A DNA stretch of 19,169 bases from Flavobacteriales bacterium UBA2798 (GCA_002351955.1 DEHO01000036.1:207398-226566); one strand, 5' to 3'. Shown: positions 1 to 8,276, counted from the first letter of the stretch. Program-made: numbers and translations. Notes: generated by a model not told the origin, from the letters alone.

Positions 1-2060
1 GAGTAATTACCGGAAAAGACGGGACATTTTCCATTCCCTTTAAAGGCCCCGATAAGTTAATAGTTTCGTTTACGGGGTTTGCATCTGATACAGTTTTAAT
101 TGACAGTGCGTTTGTATTTGTTGAAACAATTCTTCGCGATCCAATGATGTTGCAGGATGTAGAAGTTACAGCGCGTTCATACAGCACAAGTATTTCAATG
201 ATCAAGCCCTTTAATATGGAGGTTATTGGTCAGGCAGAAATTAAAAAAGCAGCTTGTTGCAATCTTTCCGAAAGTTTTGAATCTAACGCAAGCGTTGATG
301 TTGTATATGGTGATGCTGTTTCGGGTGCAAAGGCGATTCAAATGTTAGGATTGAGCGGAGTTTATACTCAAATGCAAATTGAGAATGTGCCACTCATTCG
401 AGGTATGTCTGCAAGTTTCGGTATGCAATATATTCCCGGAACATGGCTCGAATCGATTCAAATCACCAAAGGAGTGGGTAGTGTTGTAAACGGTTACGAA
501 TCAATGAGCGGACAAATCAATGTGGAACTGCTGAAACCTGAAAACGACAAGGTGGAGCGATGGTTTTTTAATTTGTATACCAATCACCTGGGACGGGAAG
601 AAGCAAACATTCACTATCGCAAAAAGATAAACGACAAATTGAGCACATTGATGTTTGCTCATGGTTCCGGTTACTTTTTTGAAAATGATCAGAATCGGGA
701 TGGCTTTCGTGATAATCCTCTTGGTCGGCAATTAAATGTAATGAACCGTTGGAAGCTACAAGGAAAGAAAACGGAACAGGTATTTGGAATTCATGCTGTT
801 TACGATAATAAAAATGGTGGACAGCTGGGCTTCGTCCCTTCACAACACCAATTTACCTATGATAAATTTGGAGTAGGTATAAGTACACAGATGATAGAAG
901 GCTTTTTTAAGAACGGCTTTTTATTTCCTTCTTCTCCAACAAAAAGCATGGGTTTGATCATTAGCGGCAAGCATCATACTCAGGATACCTATTATGGTTT
1001 ACGGAGCTATTTTGCTGAACAACGTTCTGCATACACCAATCTCATTTTTCAGGATATTATCGGTACAACAATGCACAATTATAAATTGGGATTGAGTACA
1101 ATGCTGGATGACTACAGGGAACGTTATCGCGATTCGCTGTATAACACTCTTGAAATTGTTCCGGGAGTCTTTGGCGAATACACGTATTCCTATCTTGAAA
1201 AATTCCAATTACTGATCGGAGCCAGGTATGATTTTCACAATCGGTTCGGTGGCGTTTTTTCACCACGTGCGCATATCAGATTTAGCCCCAATGAACATCT
1301 AACTATTCGGTTGACGGGTGGACAGGGATTTCGTTCACCACGCATTTTTATGGAGAATGTTGCACCCTTGGCAAGTGCTCGACAGGTTGTAATAACAGAG
1401 GAACTTGGAATGGAGCGAAGCACCAATTTTGGGGGTTCTATCACCACGCGGTTTAAATTTTTAAAGCGTGAGAGCAGTTTTAATATTGATTATTACCACA
1501 CACGATTCGAAAACCAGGTCATTGCTGATATGGATTTGGACGCCCATAAAATTGTGTTCTATAATTTGAAAGGTGAAAGCTTTTCGAACAGTTTGCAGGC
1601 CGAAGTAGATTTATCCTTGTACAAAGGGCTAAGTGTGAAAATTGCATACAAAAGGTATCAGGTGATGGTCACCTATCACGACACTCTAATGGAGCGTCCA
1701 ATGGTGCCTAGAGATAGGGTTATGATGAATCTGAGTTATGAAACGCCATCCAAGAAGTGGAAGTTTGATCTTATAAGTAATTATTATAGCAGTAGCCGTT
1801 TGCCCAATACTGAATCTATGACTTCTGATATGCGATTCCCTTCCCGTTCGCAGGAGTATTACATTGTGCATTTTCAGATCACCAAACAGTTTCGCAAATT
1901 CGAGTGGTATATTGGTGGAGAAAACCTCTTGAATTTTGTTCAGCAGCAGGCAATAATGTCGGCAGATAATCCTTTCGGCCCGCATTTTGATGCGAGTATG
2001 ATTTGGGGACCATTAAATGGCAGAACGTTCTATTCCGGAATCAGAATCTCAATTAGATAA
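1..2060 (+). CDS. TonB-dependent receptor, 5' truncated by window edge
   Basis: This is an outer-membrane TonB-dependent receptor for energised import of a bound ligand. The frame is open from base 3, so the gene begins upstream of the window; the first ATGs (144 and 147) lie inside the protein and are not the start. The part before them (codons from base 3, VITGKDGTF...VSFTGF) is the end of a carboxypeptidase-D regulatory-like domain, usual at the N-terminus of Bacteroidota receptors. A plug domain follows (about 200-540), with a DVVYGDAVSGAKAIQMLGL stretch and RGMS, then a beta-barrel to the C-terminus with a late FRSPR and a GGENLLNF motif. A Cys-Cys pair sits in the plug (codons 255-260, KKAACCNLSESF). 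An exported HMA metal-binding protein starts 28 bases downstream, which suggests a metal or metallophore ligand. That ligand is inference; membership of the receptor family is firm. Confidence 0.93.
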   Translation, partial: VITGKDGTFSIPFKGPDKLIVSFTGFASDTVLIDSAFVFVETILRDPMMLQDVEVTARSYSTSISMIKPFNMEVIGQAEIKKAACCNLSESFESNASVDVVYGDAVSGAKAIQMLGLSGVYTQMQIENVPLIRGMSASFGMQYIPGTWLESIQITKGVGSVVNGYESMSGQINVELLKPENDKVERWFFNLYTNHLGREEANIHYRKKINDKLSTLMFAHGSGYFFENDQNRDGFRDNPLGRQLNVMNRWKLQGKKTEQVFGIHAVYDNKNGGQLGFVPSQHQFTYDKFGVGISTQMIEGFFKNGFLFPSSPTKSMGLIISGKHHTQDTYYGLRSYFAEQRSAYTNLIFQDIIGTTMHNYKLGLSTMLDDYRERYRDSLYNTLEIVPGVFGEYTYSYLEKFQLLIGARYDFHNRFGGVFSPRAHIRFSPNEHLTIRLTGGQGFRSPRIFMENVAPLASARQVVITEELGMERSTNFGGSITTRFKFLKRESSFNIDYYHTRFENQVIADMDLDAHKIVFYNLKGESFSNSLQAEVDLSLYKGLSVKIAYKRYQVMVTYHDTLMERPMVPRDRVMMNLSYETPSKKWKFDLISNYYSSSRLPNTESMTSDMRFPSRSQEYYIVHFQITKQFRKFEWYIGGENLLNFVQQQAIMSADNPFGPHFDASMIWGPLNGRTFYSGIRISIR

Positions 2061-2088
2061 AAAATAAAATGAACCTAAAAAAATCCTT

Positions 2089-2442
2089 ATGAAAACAATT
2101 ATAAAAAATTCGCCGATCATTTTACTGTTTATATTGTTGTCACAAACAGGCTTTGGGCAGAAAAAAATGGCTGAAGCAACCATAAAGACATCTATTGTAT
2201 GCGACATGTGTAAAACTACCATTGAGAAAAATCTTATTTTTGAAAAGGGTGTCAAAGAGGTTCGTGTTGATATAGAAAAGAAGGAAGTTTATGTTCGTTT
2301 CCGTACCGACAAGACATCGATTGATCTCATAAAACAAGCCCTTGTAAAACTCGGATACCGCGCCGATGATTTACCTGCTGATCCGAAAGCTCATGCGAAG
2401 TTGCCGGATTGCTGTAAAAAGGAAGGTTGCGGAAAAGATTAA
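2089..2442 (+). CDS. Exported heavy-metal-associated (HMA) domain protein
   Basis: This is a 117-residue metal-binding protein of the HMA (CopZ/MerP-like) family. Residues 1-23 form a signal peptide (lysine-containing start, hydrophobic IILLFILL core, cleavage near GFGQ), so it acts in the periplasm or at an envelope membrane. The HMA fold spans about 28-95 and carries the CxxC metal site as CDMC (Cys38, Cys41), followed by the VKEVRVDIEKKEVYV strand pattern usual for the fold. The C-terminus adds a second cysteine cluster (Cys108, Cys109, Cys114; DCCKKEGC), which could be another metal site. It lies 28 bases after the TonB-dependent receptor and three bases before the hexapeptide-repeat gene, so the three are probably co-transcribed. 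Copper or another soft metal is the family's usual ligand; the actual metal cannot be read here. Confidence 0.9.
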   Translation: MKTIIKNSPIILLFILLSQTGFGQKKMAEATIKTSIVCDMCKTTIEKNLIFEKGVKEVRVDIEKKEVYVRFRTDKTSIDLIKQALVKLGYRADDLPADPKAHAKLPDCCKKEGCGKD

Positions 2443-2445
2443 AAT

Positions 2446-2961
2446 ATGGCACTGATCAAATCTGTACAAGGAAAATCCCCAAAATTTGGCAAGGATTGTT
2501 ACATCGCTGAGAACGCAACTATTGTTGGGGATCTCGAATGTGGTGATCAATGCAGTTTCTGGTTTAACGCTGTTGTTCGTGCGGATGTGCATTTCATACG
2601 CATGGGCAACAAGGTTAATGTTCAGGATGGGGCATGTATCCATTGTACCTACCAAAAGGCTCCGACAACCATTGGAAACAACGTTTCGATTGGTCATCAT
2701 GCCATCGTTCATGGTTGTACCATTCACGATAATGTTTTGGTTGGCATGGGAGCTATTGTTATGGATAATTGCGTGATTGAGTCGAATTCAATCATTGCTG
2801 CCGGTAGCGTAGTGCTCGAGGGTACACGGGTGGAAAGCGGAAGCGTGTACGCCGGTATTCCTGCAAAAAAGGTTAAAGAGGTGAATAAAGAATTATTTGA
2901 AGGAGAGATACAGCGAATCAGCAATAATTACGTGATGTATTCCGGTTGGTTTAAGGAATAA
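2446..2961 (+). CDS. Gamma-carbonic-anhydrase-like hexapeptide-repeat protein
   Basis: This 171-residue cytosolic protein belongs to the gamma-carbonic anhydrase/YrdA/PaaY group and should form a trimeric left-handed beta-helix. Hexapeptide-type repeats run from about residue 18 to 140 (ATIVGD, CSFWFNAVVRAD, NVQDGACIH, TTIGNNVSIGHHA, LVGMGAIVMDNC). The family's metal-binding histidines appear as His66 in CIHC, His84 in IGHH and His89 in IVHG; the five-residue spacing of the last two matches Cam-type enzymes. A metal-dependent trimer with possible carbonic anhydrase activity is therefore plausible. Many YrdA/PaaY members have no proven activity or act as thioesterase-like accessory proteins, so the reaction is left open. 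It follows the HMA gene by three bases, and its stop codon abuts the murI stop on the other strand. Confidence 0.9.
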   Translation: MALIKSVQGKSPKFGKDCYIAENATIVGDLECGDQCSFWFNAVVRADVHFIRMGNKVNVQDGACIHCTYQKAPTTIGNNVSIGHHAIVHGCTIHDNVLVGMGAIVMDNCVIESNSIIAAGSVVLEGTRVESGSVYAGIPAKKVKEVNKELFEGEIQRISNNYVMYSGWFKE

Positions 2962-3795
2962 TCAATCCAAGTGCAAATGCCTGGATTTTATTTTCTCTCC
3001 AAAGAATATTTTTGCCGAAGCATCGAATTGCTCAGGTGAGTCAGTTGTGTAGAATTCTCGTTTTCCTTCTTTGCTTATGCGTTGTTCCATTTCCGGATGA
3101 CGCAATAAGTAATCTTCCAGTTTTTCAGCAACAATTTCTCCCTGAGCAATGAGTTGAATGTTGCTTGGCAGAAATTTTTTGATGGTATCTAGTAGTAACG
3201 GGTAATGTGTGCAGCCTAATATGATGGTGTCAATTCCGGGATCTGAATGGAGAATATGATCGAGGTGTTTTTTCACGAAATAATCTGCACCCACACTTAA
3301 ATGTTCATTGTTTTCCACCAAAGGAACCCACATAGGACAGGCTTCCTGTGTGACGCTCACATCCTGACTGAATTTTGCAATTTCAATCGGATAAGAGTTG
3401 GAGTTCACGGTTCCCTGCGTCCCTAAAACACCAATTTTTTTATTTTTTGTAAGTGAACCAACAATTTCAGCTGTAGGTCGAATCACGCCCAATACCCGGT
3501 TGTCTGGAGCAATTTTCGGAAGATCTTTTTGCTGGATGTTTCTTAGGGCTTTTGCGGAAGCCGTATTACAGGCCAGAATTACAAGCGGACACCCCATTGC
3601 GAAAAGTTGTTTAACGCTTTGGAGTGTGAATTCATAAACTGTATCGAACGAACGTGGCCCGTATGGAGCTCTTGCATTATCTCCCAGGTAGAGATAATCG
3701 TAATCGGGTAACCGTTTCACAATTTCTTTCAGAACGGTTAATCCACCCATTCCGCTATCGAATACACCTATAGGATGTTTTGGACGCACATTCAA
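2962..3795 (-). CDS. murI: Glutamate racemase
   Basis: MurI interconverts L- and D-glutamate in the cytosol and supplies D-Glu for peptidoglycan precursors. At 277 residues the length is normal. Family motifs are complete: IGVFDSGMGGLTVL (9-22) with the substrate-binding Asp13-Ser14, the first catalytic cysteine in LACNTAS (Cys76) and the second in ILGCTHYPLL (Cys195, followed by His197). No ATG is usable: an in-frame TGA lies two codons upstream of the TTG given here as start, and the only other nearby initiator is GTG at 3787-3789, two codons further in. The TTG overlaps a TATATTTG promoter-like box, so the GTG may be the true start. It is the last gene of the envelope cluster but sits after a strong intrinsic terminator, so it probably has its own promoter. 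Confidence 0.96.
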   Translation of the reverse strand: MNVRPKHPIGVFDSGMGGLTVLKEIVKRLPDYDYLYLGDNARAPYGPRSFDTVYEFTLQSVKQLFAMGCPLVILACNTASAKALRNIQQKDLPKIAPDNRVLGVIRPTAEIVGSLTKNKKIGVLGTQGTVNSNSYPIEIAKFSQDVSVTQEACPMWVPLVENNEHLSVGADYFVKKHLDHILHSDPGIDTIILGCTHYPLLLDTIKKFLPSNIQLIAQGEIVAEKLEDYLLRHPEMEQRISKEGKREFYTTDSPEQFDASAKIFFGEKIKSRHLHLD

Positions 3796-3800
3796 ATATA
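3793..3800 (-). promoter_or_regulatory. Possible -7 promoter box for murI
   Basis: Read on the minus strand this is TATATTTG, an exact match to the Bacteroidota -7 consensus TAnnTTTG. The nearest TTG for a -33 element is inside the terminator's T-tract, only 15 bases upstream, shorter than the usual 17-23. If functional, transcription would start around 3789, at the alternative GTG codon. Its position after the terminator supports a need for a promoter here. Confidence 0.3.
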
Positions 3801-3809
3801 ATCAATCAG

Positions 3810-3842
3810 AAAAAACAAACCCCCGAAGTTCATTCGGGGGTT
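3810..3842 (-). terminator. Intrinsic terminator after the OmpH/Skp pair
   Basis: A perfect 10-bp inverted repeat, AACCCCCGAA (3818-3827) and TTCGGGGGTT (3833-3842), encloses a five-base loop. On the minus strand it is followed by TTGTTTTTTCT, a classic U-tract. It lies 18 bases after the stop of the second OmpH gene and before murI, so it should end most transcripts of the bamA-ompH cluster. Confidence 0.9.
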
Positions 3843-3860
3843 GAAGGAAATTAAGTGAGA

Positions 3861-4388
3861 TTAGTTTCCGCCGCCGGTTGTGGCTGCTGCAGGTAATCCG
3901 AGTTCTTTACGCACTAAAGCAGTAAGGTCAATTCCACCTTCCATATAGATCAGCTGACTGATATCAAATACATAACCTACACCCTGAGCTTTTGCAACTT
4001 TTGCAACGGCTGCTTTTACTTTGTCGATCATAGGCTTAAGCAGTTCTGATTCTTTCATCTGCATCCTTTCCTGAGCCTTTTCTTCAAAGTTCATAATGCG
4101 CTGCTGGTATTCCATTATGTCCTGTTCAGCTACTGCAAGAACATCAGCAGATGCGCCCCCTTTTTTGTCACGCTCATATTGAGCAACTCTTTCCTGATAA
4201 CGCGCTTCCATAATGCGCATATCGTTTTGGATGGATGCGGCGAATTTTTTAAGTGTATCCTCTGCAGATTTTCTTTCAGGTAGAGCAATCATAATCGACT
4301 GAAAATCGACGTGACCAACCTTTTGAGCAATGACTCCGGTAAAACCTGAAGCCATAAATAAACACATTGCGAAAATGATCTTCTTCAT
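3861..4388 (-). CDS. OmpH/Skp family periplasmic chaperone, second copy
   Basis: Skp/OmpH proteins are periplasmic trimeric holdases that carry unfolded outer-membrane proteins to BamA. This 175-residue member has a signal peptide (MKKIIFAMCLFMASGFTGVIA, cut before QK), the short conserved strand KVGHVDFQSIM just after it, a long charged coiled-coil region (about 40-125, with repeated Glu, Gln, Lys and Arg and few breaks) and the C-terminal strand GVGYVFD typical of the family. The tail is Ala/Gly-rich (LPAAATTGGGN). It starts 21 bases after the stop of the first OmpH gene, so the two are co-transcribed and probably arose by tandem duplication. They have diverged widely in the coiled coil, which suggests different clients or a mixed trimer; that last point is inference. 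Confidence 0.92.
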   Translation of the reverse strand: MKKIIFAMCLFMASGFTGVIAQKVGHVDFQSIMIALPERKSAEDTLKKFAASIQNDMRIMEARYQERVAQYERDKKGGASADVLAVAEQDIMEYQQRIMNFEEKAQERMQMKESELLKPMIDKVKAAVAKVAKAQGVGYVFDISQLIYMEGGIDLTALVRKELGLPAAATTGGGN

Positions 4389-4409
4389 ATTACTTTTTGT
4401 TGATGTGTA

Positions 4410-4916
4410 TTAAAGTCCGAGTTTCTTCATTACGGCGTCGGTCTTGTCCGCCTTTGGGTCTGCATACAAAATGAATGCCGAATTGGCTTTGTCAAAAATA
4501 AAAGTATATCCTCCTTGTTCTGCAACATCTTTAATGGCCTTGAATACTTTTTCTTGAATAGGCTTTATGAGTTCCTGGCGTTTTTGAAACAATTCCCCGT
4601 TCACACCGAAGCGTTGTTTTTGAAGATCCTTTACTGCACGCTCCTTGATAGCAATATCGTCTTCACGTTTCTGACGCTCTTCTTCGGGTAAAAGAATCTT
4701 TTCTTTTTGATAAGCCTGCCACATTTTTTCAATATCGGCATACTTTTCTTCAATCTCTTTTTGCCATTGTTCAGAGAGTTGATCCAGCTTGCGCTGAGCT
4801 TCCTGATACTCGGGCATTTTTTCCAGAATTTGCTGCGAATTTACATAAGCGTATTTCTGACCATAGGCCATCATTCCTGAAAGGAAGAGTAGCGAAAGGA
4901 GGAGGAAACGTTTCAT
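4410..4916 (-). CDS. OmpH/Skp family periplasmic chaperone, first copy
   Basis: This is a 168-residue OmpH/Skp-type chaperone for unfolded outer-membrane proteins. It has a signal peptide (MKRFLLLSLLFLSGMMAYG, cut before QK), the conserved KYAYVNSQQILEKMPEY segment, a long coiled coil (about 38-120, rich in EK, EE and QK heptads) and the C-terminal strand GGYTFIFDKANSAFILY that packs into the trimer body. It lies 34 bases downstream of bamA, as in other Bacteroidota and as skp follows bamA in E. coli, which supports the role. No separate promoter or Shine-Dalgarno sequence is evident, so it is probably read through from bamA. Confidence 0.94.
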   Translation of the reverse strand: MKRFLLLSLLFLSGMMAYGQKYAYVNSQQILEKMPEYQEAQRKLDQLSEQWQKEIEEKYADIEKMWQAYQKEKILLPEEERQKREDDIAIKERAVKDLQKQRFGVNGELFQKRQELIKPIQEKVFKAIKDVAEQGGYTFIFDKANSAFILYADPKADKTDAVMKKLGL

Positions 4917-4950
4917 GGTAGGGTTTTAGGTCTGAAAATTAGCTGTTTCG

Positions 4951-7449
4951 TTACAATTCACCAAGATTCATGCCAATGGTAAATGCAAATCTTCCGTTGG
5001 GTACTTTCGAGAAAGGATCATTATCAATTCTATCAAAGCCCCATCCGTAATCTAAACCAAGCAATCCGAACATAGGGAGAAAGATACGCACACCTGCTCC
5101 TGCTGAACGCTTGACCGCAAAAGGGTCGAAGTTTTTAATTTTTTGCCAGGTATTACCTGCTTCTGCAAATCCGAGAATATAAACCGTTGCGTTAGGGTTT
5201 AAGGAAAGAGGATAACGCAATTCAATGGTGTATTTAGCAATCAGCATATCGCCAACCGGACGAGATAGCGATCCGTCCTCATATCCACGAAGTGCAATGA
5301 TTTCCTGTCCAAAAATAAAGTTCATACCGGATAATCCGCTTCCACCCAGTTTGAAGCGTTCGAAAGGTGAATCTCCAACCATTTTATTCCAGGGCAGCAG
5401 TAATCCAAACCCTGTTTTGGCAGCAAGAACGAGTTTTCGCTTTGCATTTTTATTTAGAGAGGTGTAATGTGCAGTGGTGAATTTCCACTTGTTGTACTCC
5501 AGCCATTTGAAGCGGTCCTGATCACTGATGTCGCTGTAATCCTTGTTGTTGAAGTACGAATAGGGCGGAGTAATCTTACCGCTGAAGGTCAGAACAGATC
5601 CGGAGACTGGAAAAATTGGTTGGCTTTGGGAATTCCTTGAAAAGGAAAAGCGCATCGCAAGGTTGTTCACGTATCCTTGTGAGAAGGTAAATACGCCAAC
5701 ATAATTTTGAAGATCGTAGTATTGATAGCTAGGGAATTCAACATAAAGATTGAAATAGTCATCAGGCCATTTAAGTCGTTTTCCGAATCCAATCCCCATA
5801 CCGGTAATTTTTAATGAGGATTTATTAGGATCGCTCCTTCTTAAATTGTCGCGCGAAGAGAACGTGTGGTACACATTTACCGACAATGAATTTGGTTTTT
5901 TACCGCCAAGCCAGGGTTCGGTGAAACTGAAATTGTAACCCTGGTAGAAGAAACCGGTTGATTGTGCACGCAATGATAATTGCTGTCCGTCACCTGAAGG
6001 AAGTGGTTGCCATGCTCCTTTTTTGAAGAATTTTCTTACCGAGAAATTATTAAATGAAAGTCCAAGTGTTCCGATCACACGACCCGCACCCCAACCACCG
6101 GATAATTCAACCTGATCAGAAGGACGCTCTTCTACAGTGTACTCAATATCTACTGTTCCTTCAACAGGATTTGGAACCGGATTAACACCAAACTTTTCGG
6201 GATTGAAATATCCCAATTGCGATAATTCCCGCTGTGTTCTGATAATGTCGTTACGCGAAAACAAATCGCCTGGACGTGTTCTGATCTCTCGACGAATTAC
6301 GTGGTCGTTGGTTTTGGTATTTCCTCTAATGGTGACATTTTTAACGCGCGCTTGCTTTCCTTCAGTAATGCGCATTTCAAAATCAATGGAATCGTTTTCA
6401 ACCCTTACTTCAACGGGAGTAATATTGAAAAACAAATAACCATTATCCATGTAAAGAGAAGAAATATCAAGACCGGTTTGCGACATGTACAAACGGGATT
6501 CAAGCTGACCTTGATTGTACACATCTCCCTTTTTGATTCCCAATATCGTATCTAAAAACCCCGAACTGTATTTAGAATTTCCAATCCATGTAATATTTCG
6601 GAAATAATATTGTTTTCCTTCTTCAATGTTCAATTTAATTCCAATTCTGTTATCAGAAATGGGATAAACTGAATCTGAAACGATTCGCGCATCACGATAT
6701 CCTTTGTCGTTTAATTTGTCAATGATAGCCGTTTTTTCCTTACGAAAATTGGACTCAATATATTTCGAAGATTTCCAGAAACGAATTGGATTAACAGTTT
6801 TCGTGTCTTTTAACAGGCGCCTGATTTTACCATCACTCAAGGTTTCATTGCCTTCTATTTCAATTTTACCGATCTTAACTTTCTGACCTTTGTTAATGCG
6901 AATGTTCAGGATAACTGCATTTGTCTTTGTGGTGTCCATAACCTGATCAATCACTACCTTGATATTTCTGTAGCCTTTGTCTACAAAGAAATTCCGTACA
7001 ACAATTTCCGTGTTTCGGATGAGGTTTTCTGTTACAATTCTTCCGGAGTAAAGATCCAAATGCTCGCGCACTTTTTCCCATTCACTTTTCTTCACACCAA
7101 AAGGAGAATACCCTGCTAATCGGGGTCTTTCCTTAACGCGTATGTCTAAAAAGATTTTATCTCCCCGTATTTGTGTGGCATCAATAGCAACTTCTGAAAA
7201 AAGTTTTTGGTCCCAAAGTTTTTTTATCGCCTTACTGATGTCATCGCCCGGGACTTTAATTTTCTGTCCGCGCTCAAGTTCTGAAAGAAGTATGATTGCC
7301 CTTTCATCAAAGTGAATTGCACCTGTAACTGTGATGTTTTCAATGGTGTATTCCGTTGGTAACGCATAGTCAACATCAGGCCCGAATTGAGCTTTGACTT
7401 GTGATAAAGTCAGTGTAAAAAGAAACAGAAGTAGGAACTTAATGCGCAT
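4951..7449 (-). CDS. bamA: Outer-membrane protein assembly factor BamA
   Basis: BamA is the Omp85-family core of the machine that folds and inserts outer-membrane beta-barrels. The start chosen is the ATG at 7449, giving 832 residues that begin MRIKFLLLFLFTLTLSQVKA, a clear signal peptide. The frame stays open 168 bases further upstream, but that stretch is inside uppS and encodes no export signal. POTRA domains fill roughly residues 30-430 (for example YTIENITVTG, VKIGKIEIEGNETLSD, RVKNVTIRGNTKTND). The 16-strand barrel follows, with the loop-6 motif LRGYEDG at 720-726. The gene overlaps the end of uppS by 11 bases, so the two are probably translationally coupled, and two OmpH/Skp chaperone genes follow. 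It is essential in all characterised Gram-negative bacteria. The short extra stretch after the signal peptide (FGPDVDYALP) is of unclear use. Confidence 0.96.
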   Translation of the reverse strand: MRIKFLLLFLFTLTLSQVKAQFGPDVDYALPTEYTIENITVTGAIHFDERAIILLSELERGQKIKVPGDDISKAIKKLWDQKLFSEVAIDATQIRGDKIFLDIRVKERPRLAGYSPFGVKKSEWEKVREHLDLYSGRIVTENLIRNTEIVVRNFFVDKGYRNIKVVIDQVMDTTKTNAVILNIRINKGQKVKIGKIEIEGNETLSDGKIRRLLKDTKTVNPIRFWKSSKYIESNFRKEKTAIIDKLNDKGYRDARIVSDSVYPISDNRIGIKLNIEEGKQYYFRNITWIGNSKYSSGFLDTILGIKKGDVYNQGQLESRLYMSQTGLDISSLYMDNGYLFFNITPVEVRVENDSIDFEMRITEGKQARVKNVTIRGNTKTNDHVIRREIRTRPGDLFSRNDIIRTQRELSQLGYFNPEKFGVNPVPNPVEGTVDIEYTVEERPSDQVELSGGWGAGRVIGTLGLSFNNFSVRKFFKKGAWQPLPSGDGQQLSLRAQSTGFFYQGYNFSFTEPWLGGKKPNSLSVNVYHTFSSRDNLRRSDPNKSSLKITGMGIGFGKRLKWPDDYFNLYVEFPSYQYYDLQNYVGVFTFSQGYVNNLAMRFSFSRNSQSQPIFPVSGSVLTFSGKITPPYSYFNNKDYSDISDQDRFKWLEYNKWKFTTAHYTSLNKNAKRKLVLAAKTGFGLLLPWNKMVGDSPFERFKLGGSGLSGMNFIFGQEIIALRGYEDGSLSRPVGDMLIAKYTIELRYPLSLNPNATVYILGFAEAGNTWQKIKNFDPFAVKRSAGAGVRIFLPMFGLLGLDYGWGFDRIDNDPFSKVPNGRFAFTIGMNLGEL

Positions 7450-8191
7450 CGGAGTTGAGTTGTTCGCTGACCATCCCAAAGCGACGTTCACGCTGCTGAT
7501 AGGCTGCAATTGCTTCGTAGAAATGTTCTTTTTTGAAATCAGGCCAAAGTGTTTTGGTGAAGTAGAATTCGGTGTAGGCACATTGCCAGAGCAGGAAATT
7601 ACTAATTCTTTTTTCACCGCTGGTGCGAATAAGTAGTTCAGGATCGGGTATGCCTTTAGTTGTAAGGTGTTGATGAATGGTGTCTTCGCTAATCGAAGCA
7701 GGGTCGAGAGTACCTTTCTTTACCATTTCTGCAATTTTTCGTGTTGCGTTGACAATTTCCCAACGAGAACTGTAGCTCAATGCAAGAATTAATTCAATGG
7801 TAGTATTGTTTGAGGTCTGATCAATTGCTTTAAATAAAGCAGCCTTGCACGATTCAGGTAAATTATCAATATCTCCAATTGCCTTTAAGCGCACACCGTT
7901 TTCACTAAGAGATGCAATTTCCTGCGCAATGGTATTTACCAGCAGATTCATCAAAGCATCCACCTCTTCTTTTGGACGATTCCAGTTTTCAGTTGAAAAA
8001 GCATAAAGCGTTAGGTGCTTAACCCCAAGCTCAGTAGCAGCGGTTAGACTTTCGCGAACCGATTCAACGCCACTGATGTGACCCATAATTCGGGACTCAC
8101 CCTTTTGCTTAGCCCAACGGCCATTGCCGTCCATAATTATGGCTACGTGCAGGGGTATTCTTTTTGGGTCGATCTGTTCTTTGAGGTTCAT
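7439..8191 (-). CDS. uppS: Isoprenyl transferase (undecaprenyl diphosphate synthase)
   Basis: This cytosolic cis-prenyltransferase extends farnesyl diphosphate with isopentenyl diphosphate to undecaprenyl diphosphate, the lipid carrier for peptidoglycan and surface polysaccharides. It has 250 residues, normal for the family. Signature segments are present: IIMDGNGRWA (18-27) with catalytic Asp21, GHISGVE, LTLYAFSTENWNRP (60-73), LALSYSSRWEI, and the C-terminal RTSGEKRISNFLLWQ followed by AYTEFYF. The usual family segment near the middle is N-Y-G-G-R-like; here it is SYSSR, a mild variant. The last bases, GATGCGCATTAA on the minus strand, also contain the bamA start codon. It lies 85 bases after the porG-like gene, the largest gap inside the bamA end of the cluster, with no clear promoter box in it. 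Confidence 0.96.
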   Translation of the reverse strand: MNLKEQIDPKRIPLHVAIIMDGNGRWAKQKGESRIMGHISGVESVRESLTAATELGVKHLTLYAFSTENWNRPKEEVDALMNLLVNTIAQEIASLSENGVRLKAIGDIDNLPESCKAALFKAIDQTSNNTTIELILALSYSSRWEIVNATRKIAEMVKKGTLDPASISEDTIHQHLTTKGIPDPELLIRTSGEKRISNFLLWQCAYTEFYFTKTLWPDFKKEHFYEAIAAYQQRERRFGMVSEQLNSDAH

Positions 8192-8276
8192 TGGCCTGAA
8201 AACAAGCGCGCAAATATCCGCATTATTGTTCGGATTGGAAAAAATTAACCTTTTTTGAGAGTTCTTTTCTCTGAAA

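Noticed and set aside
7450..7617. Upstream extension of the bamA reading frame by 56 codons
   Set aside because: It lies wholly inside uppS, encodes no export signal, and the ATG at 7449 gives an ideal signal peptide.
8192..8276. Gap between the PorG-like gene and uppS as a promoter or terminator site
   Set aside because: No TAnnTTTG match with a spaced TTG and no stable hairpin with T-tract was found, only a short AGAG/CTCT pairing.
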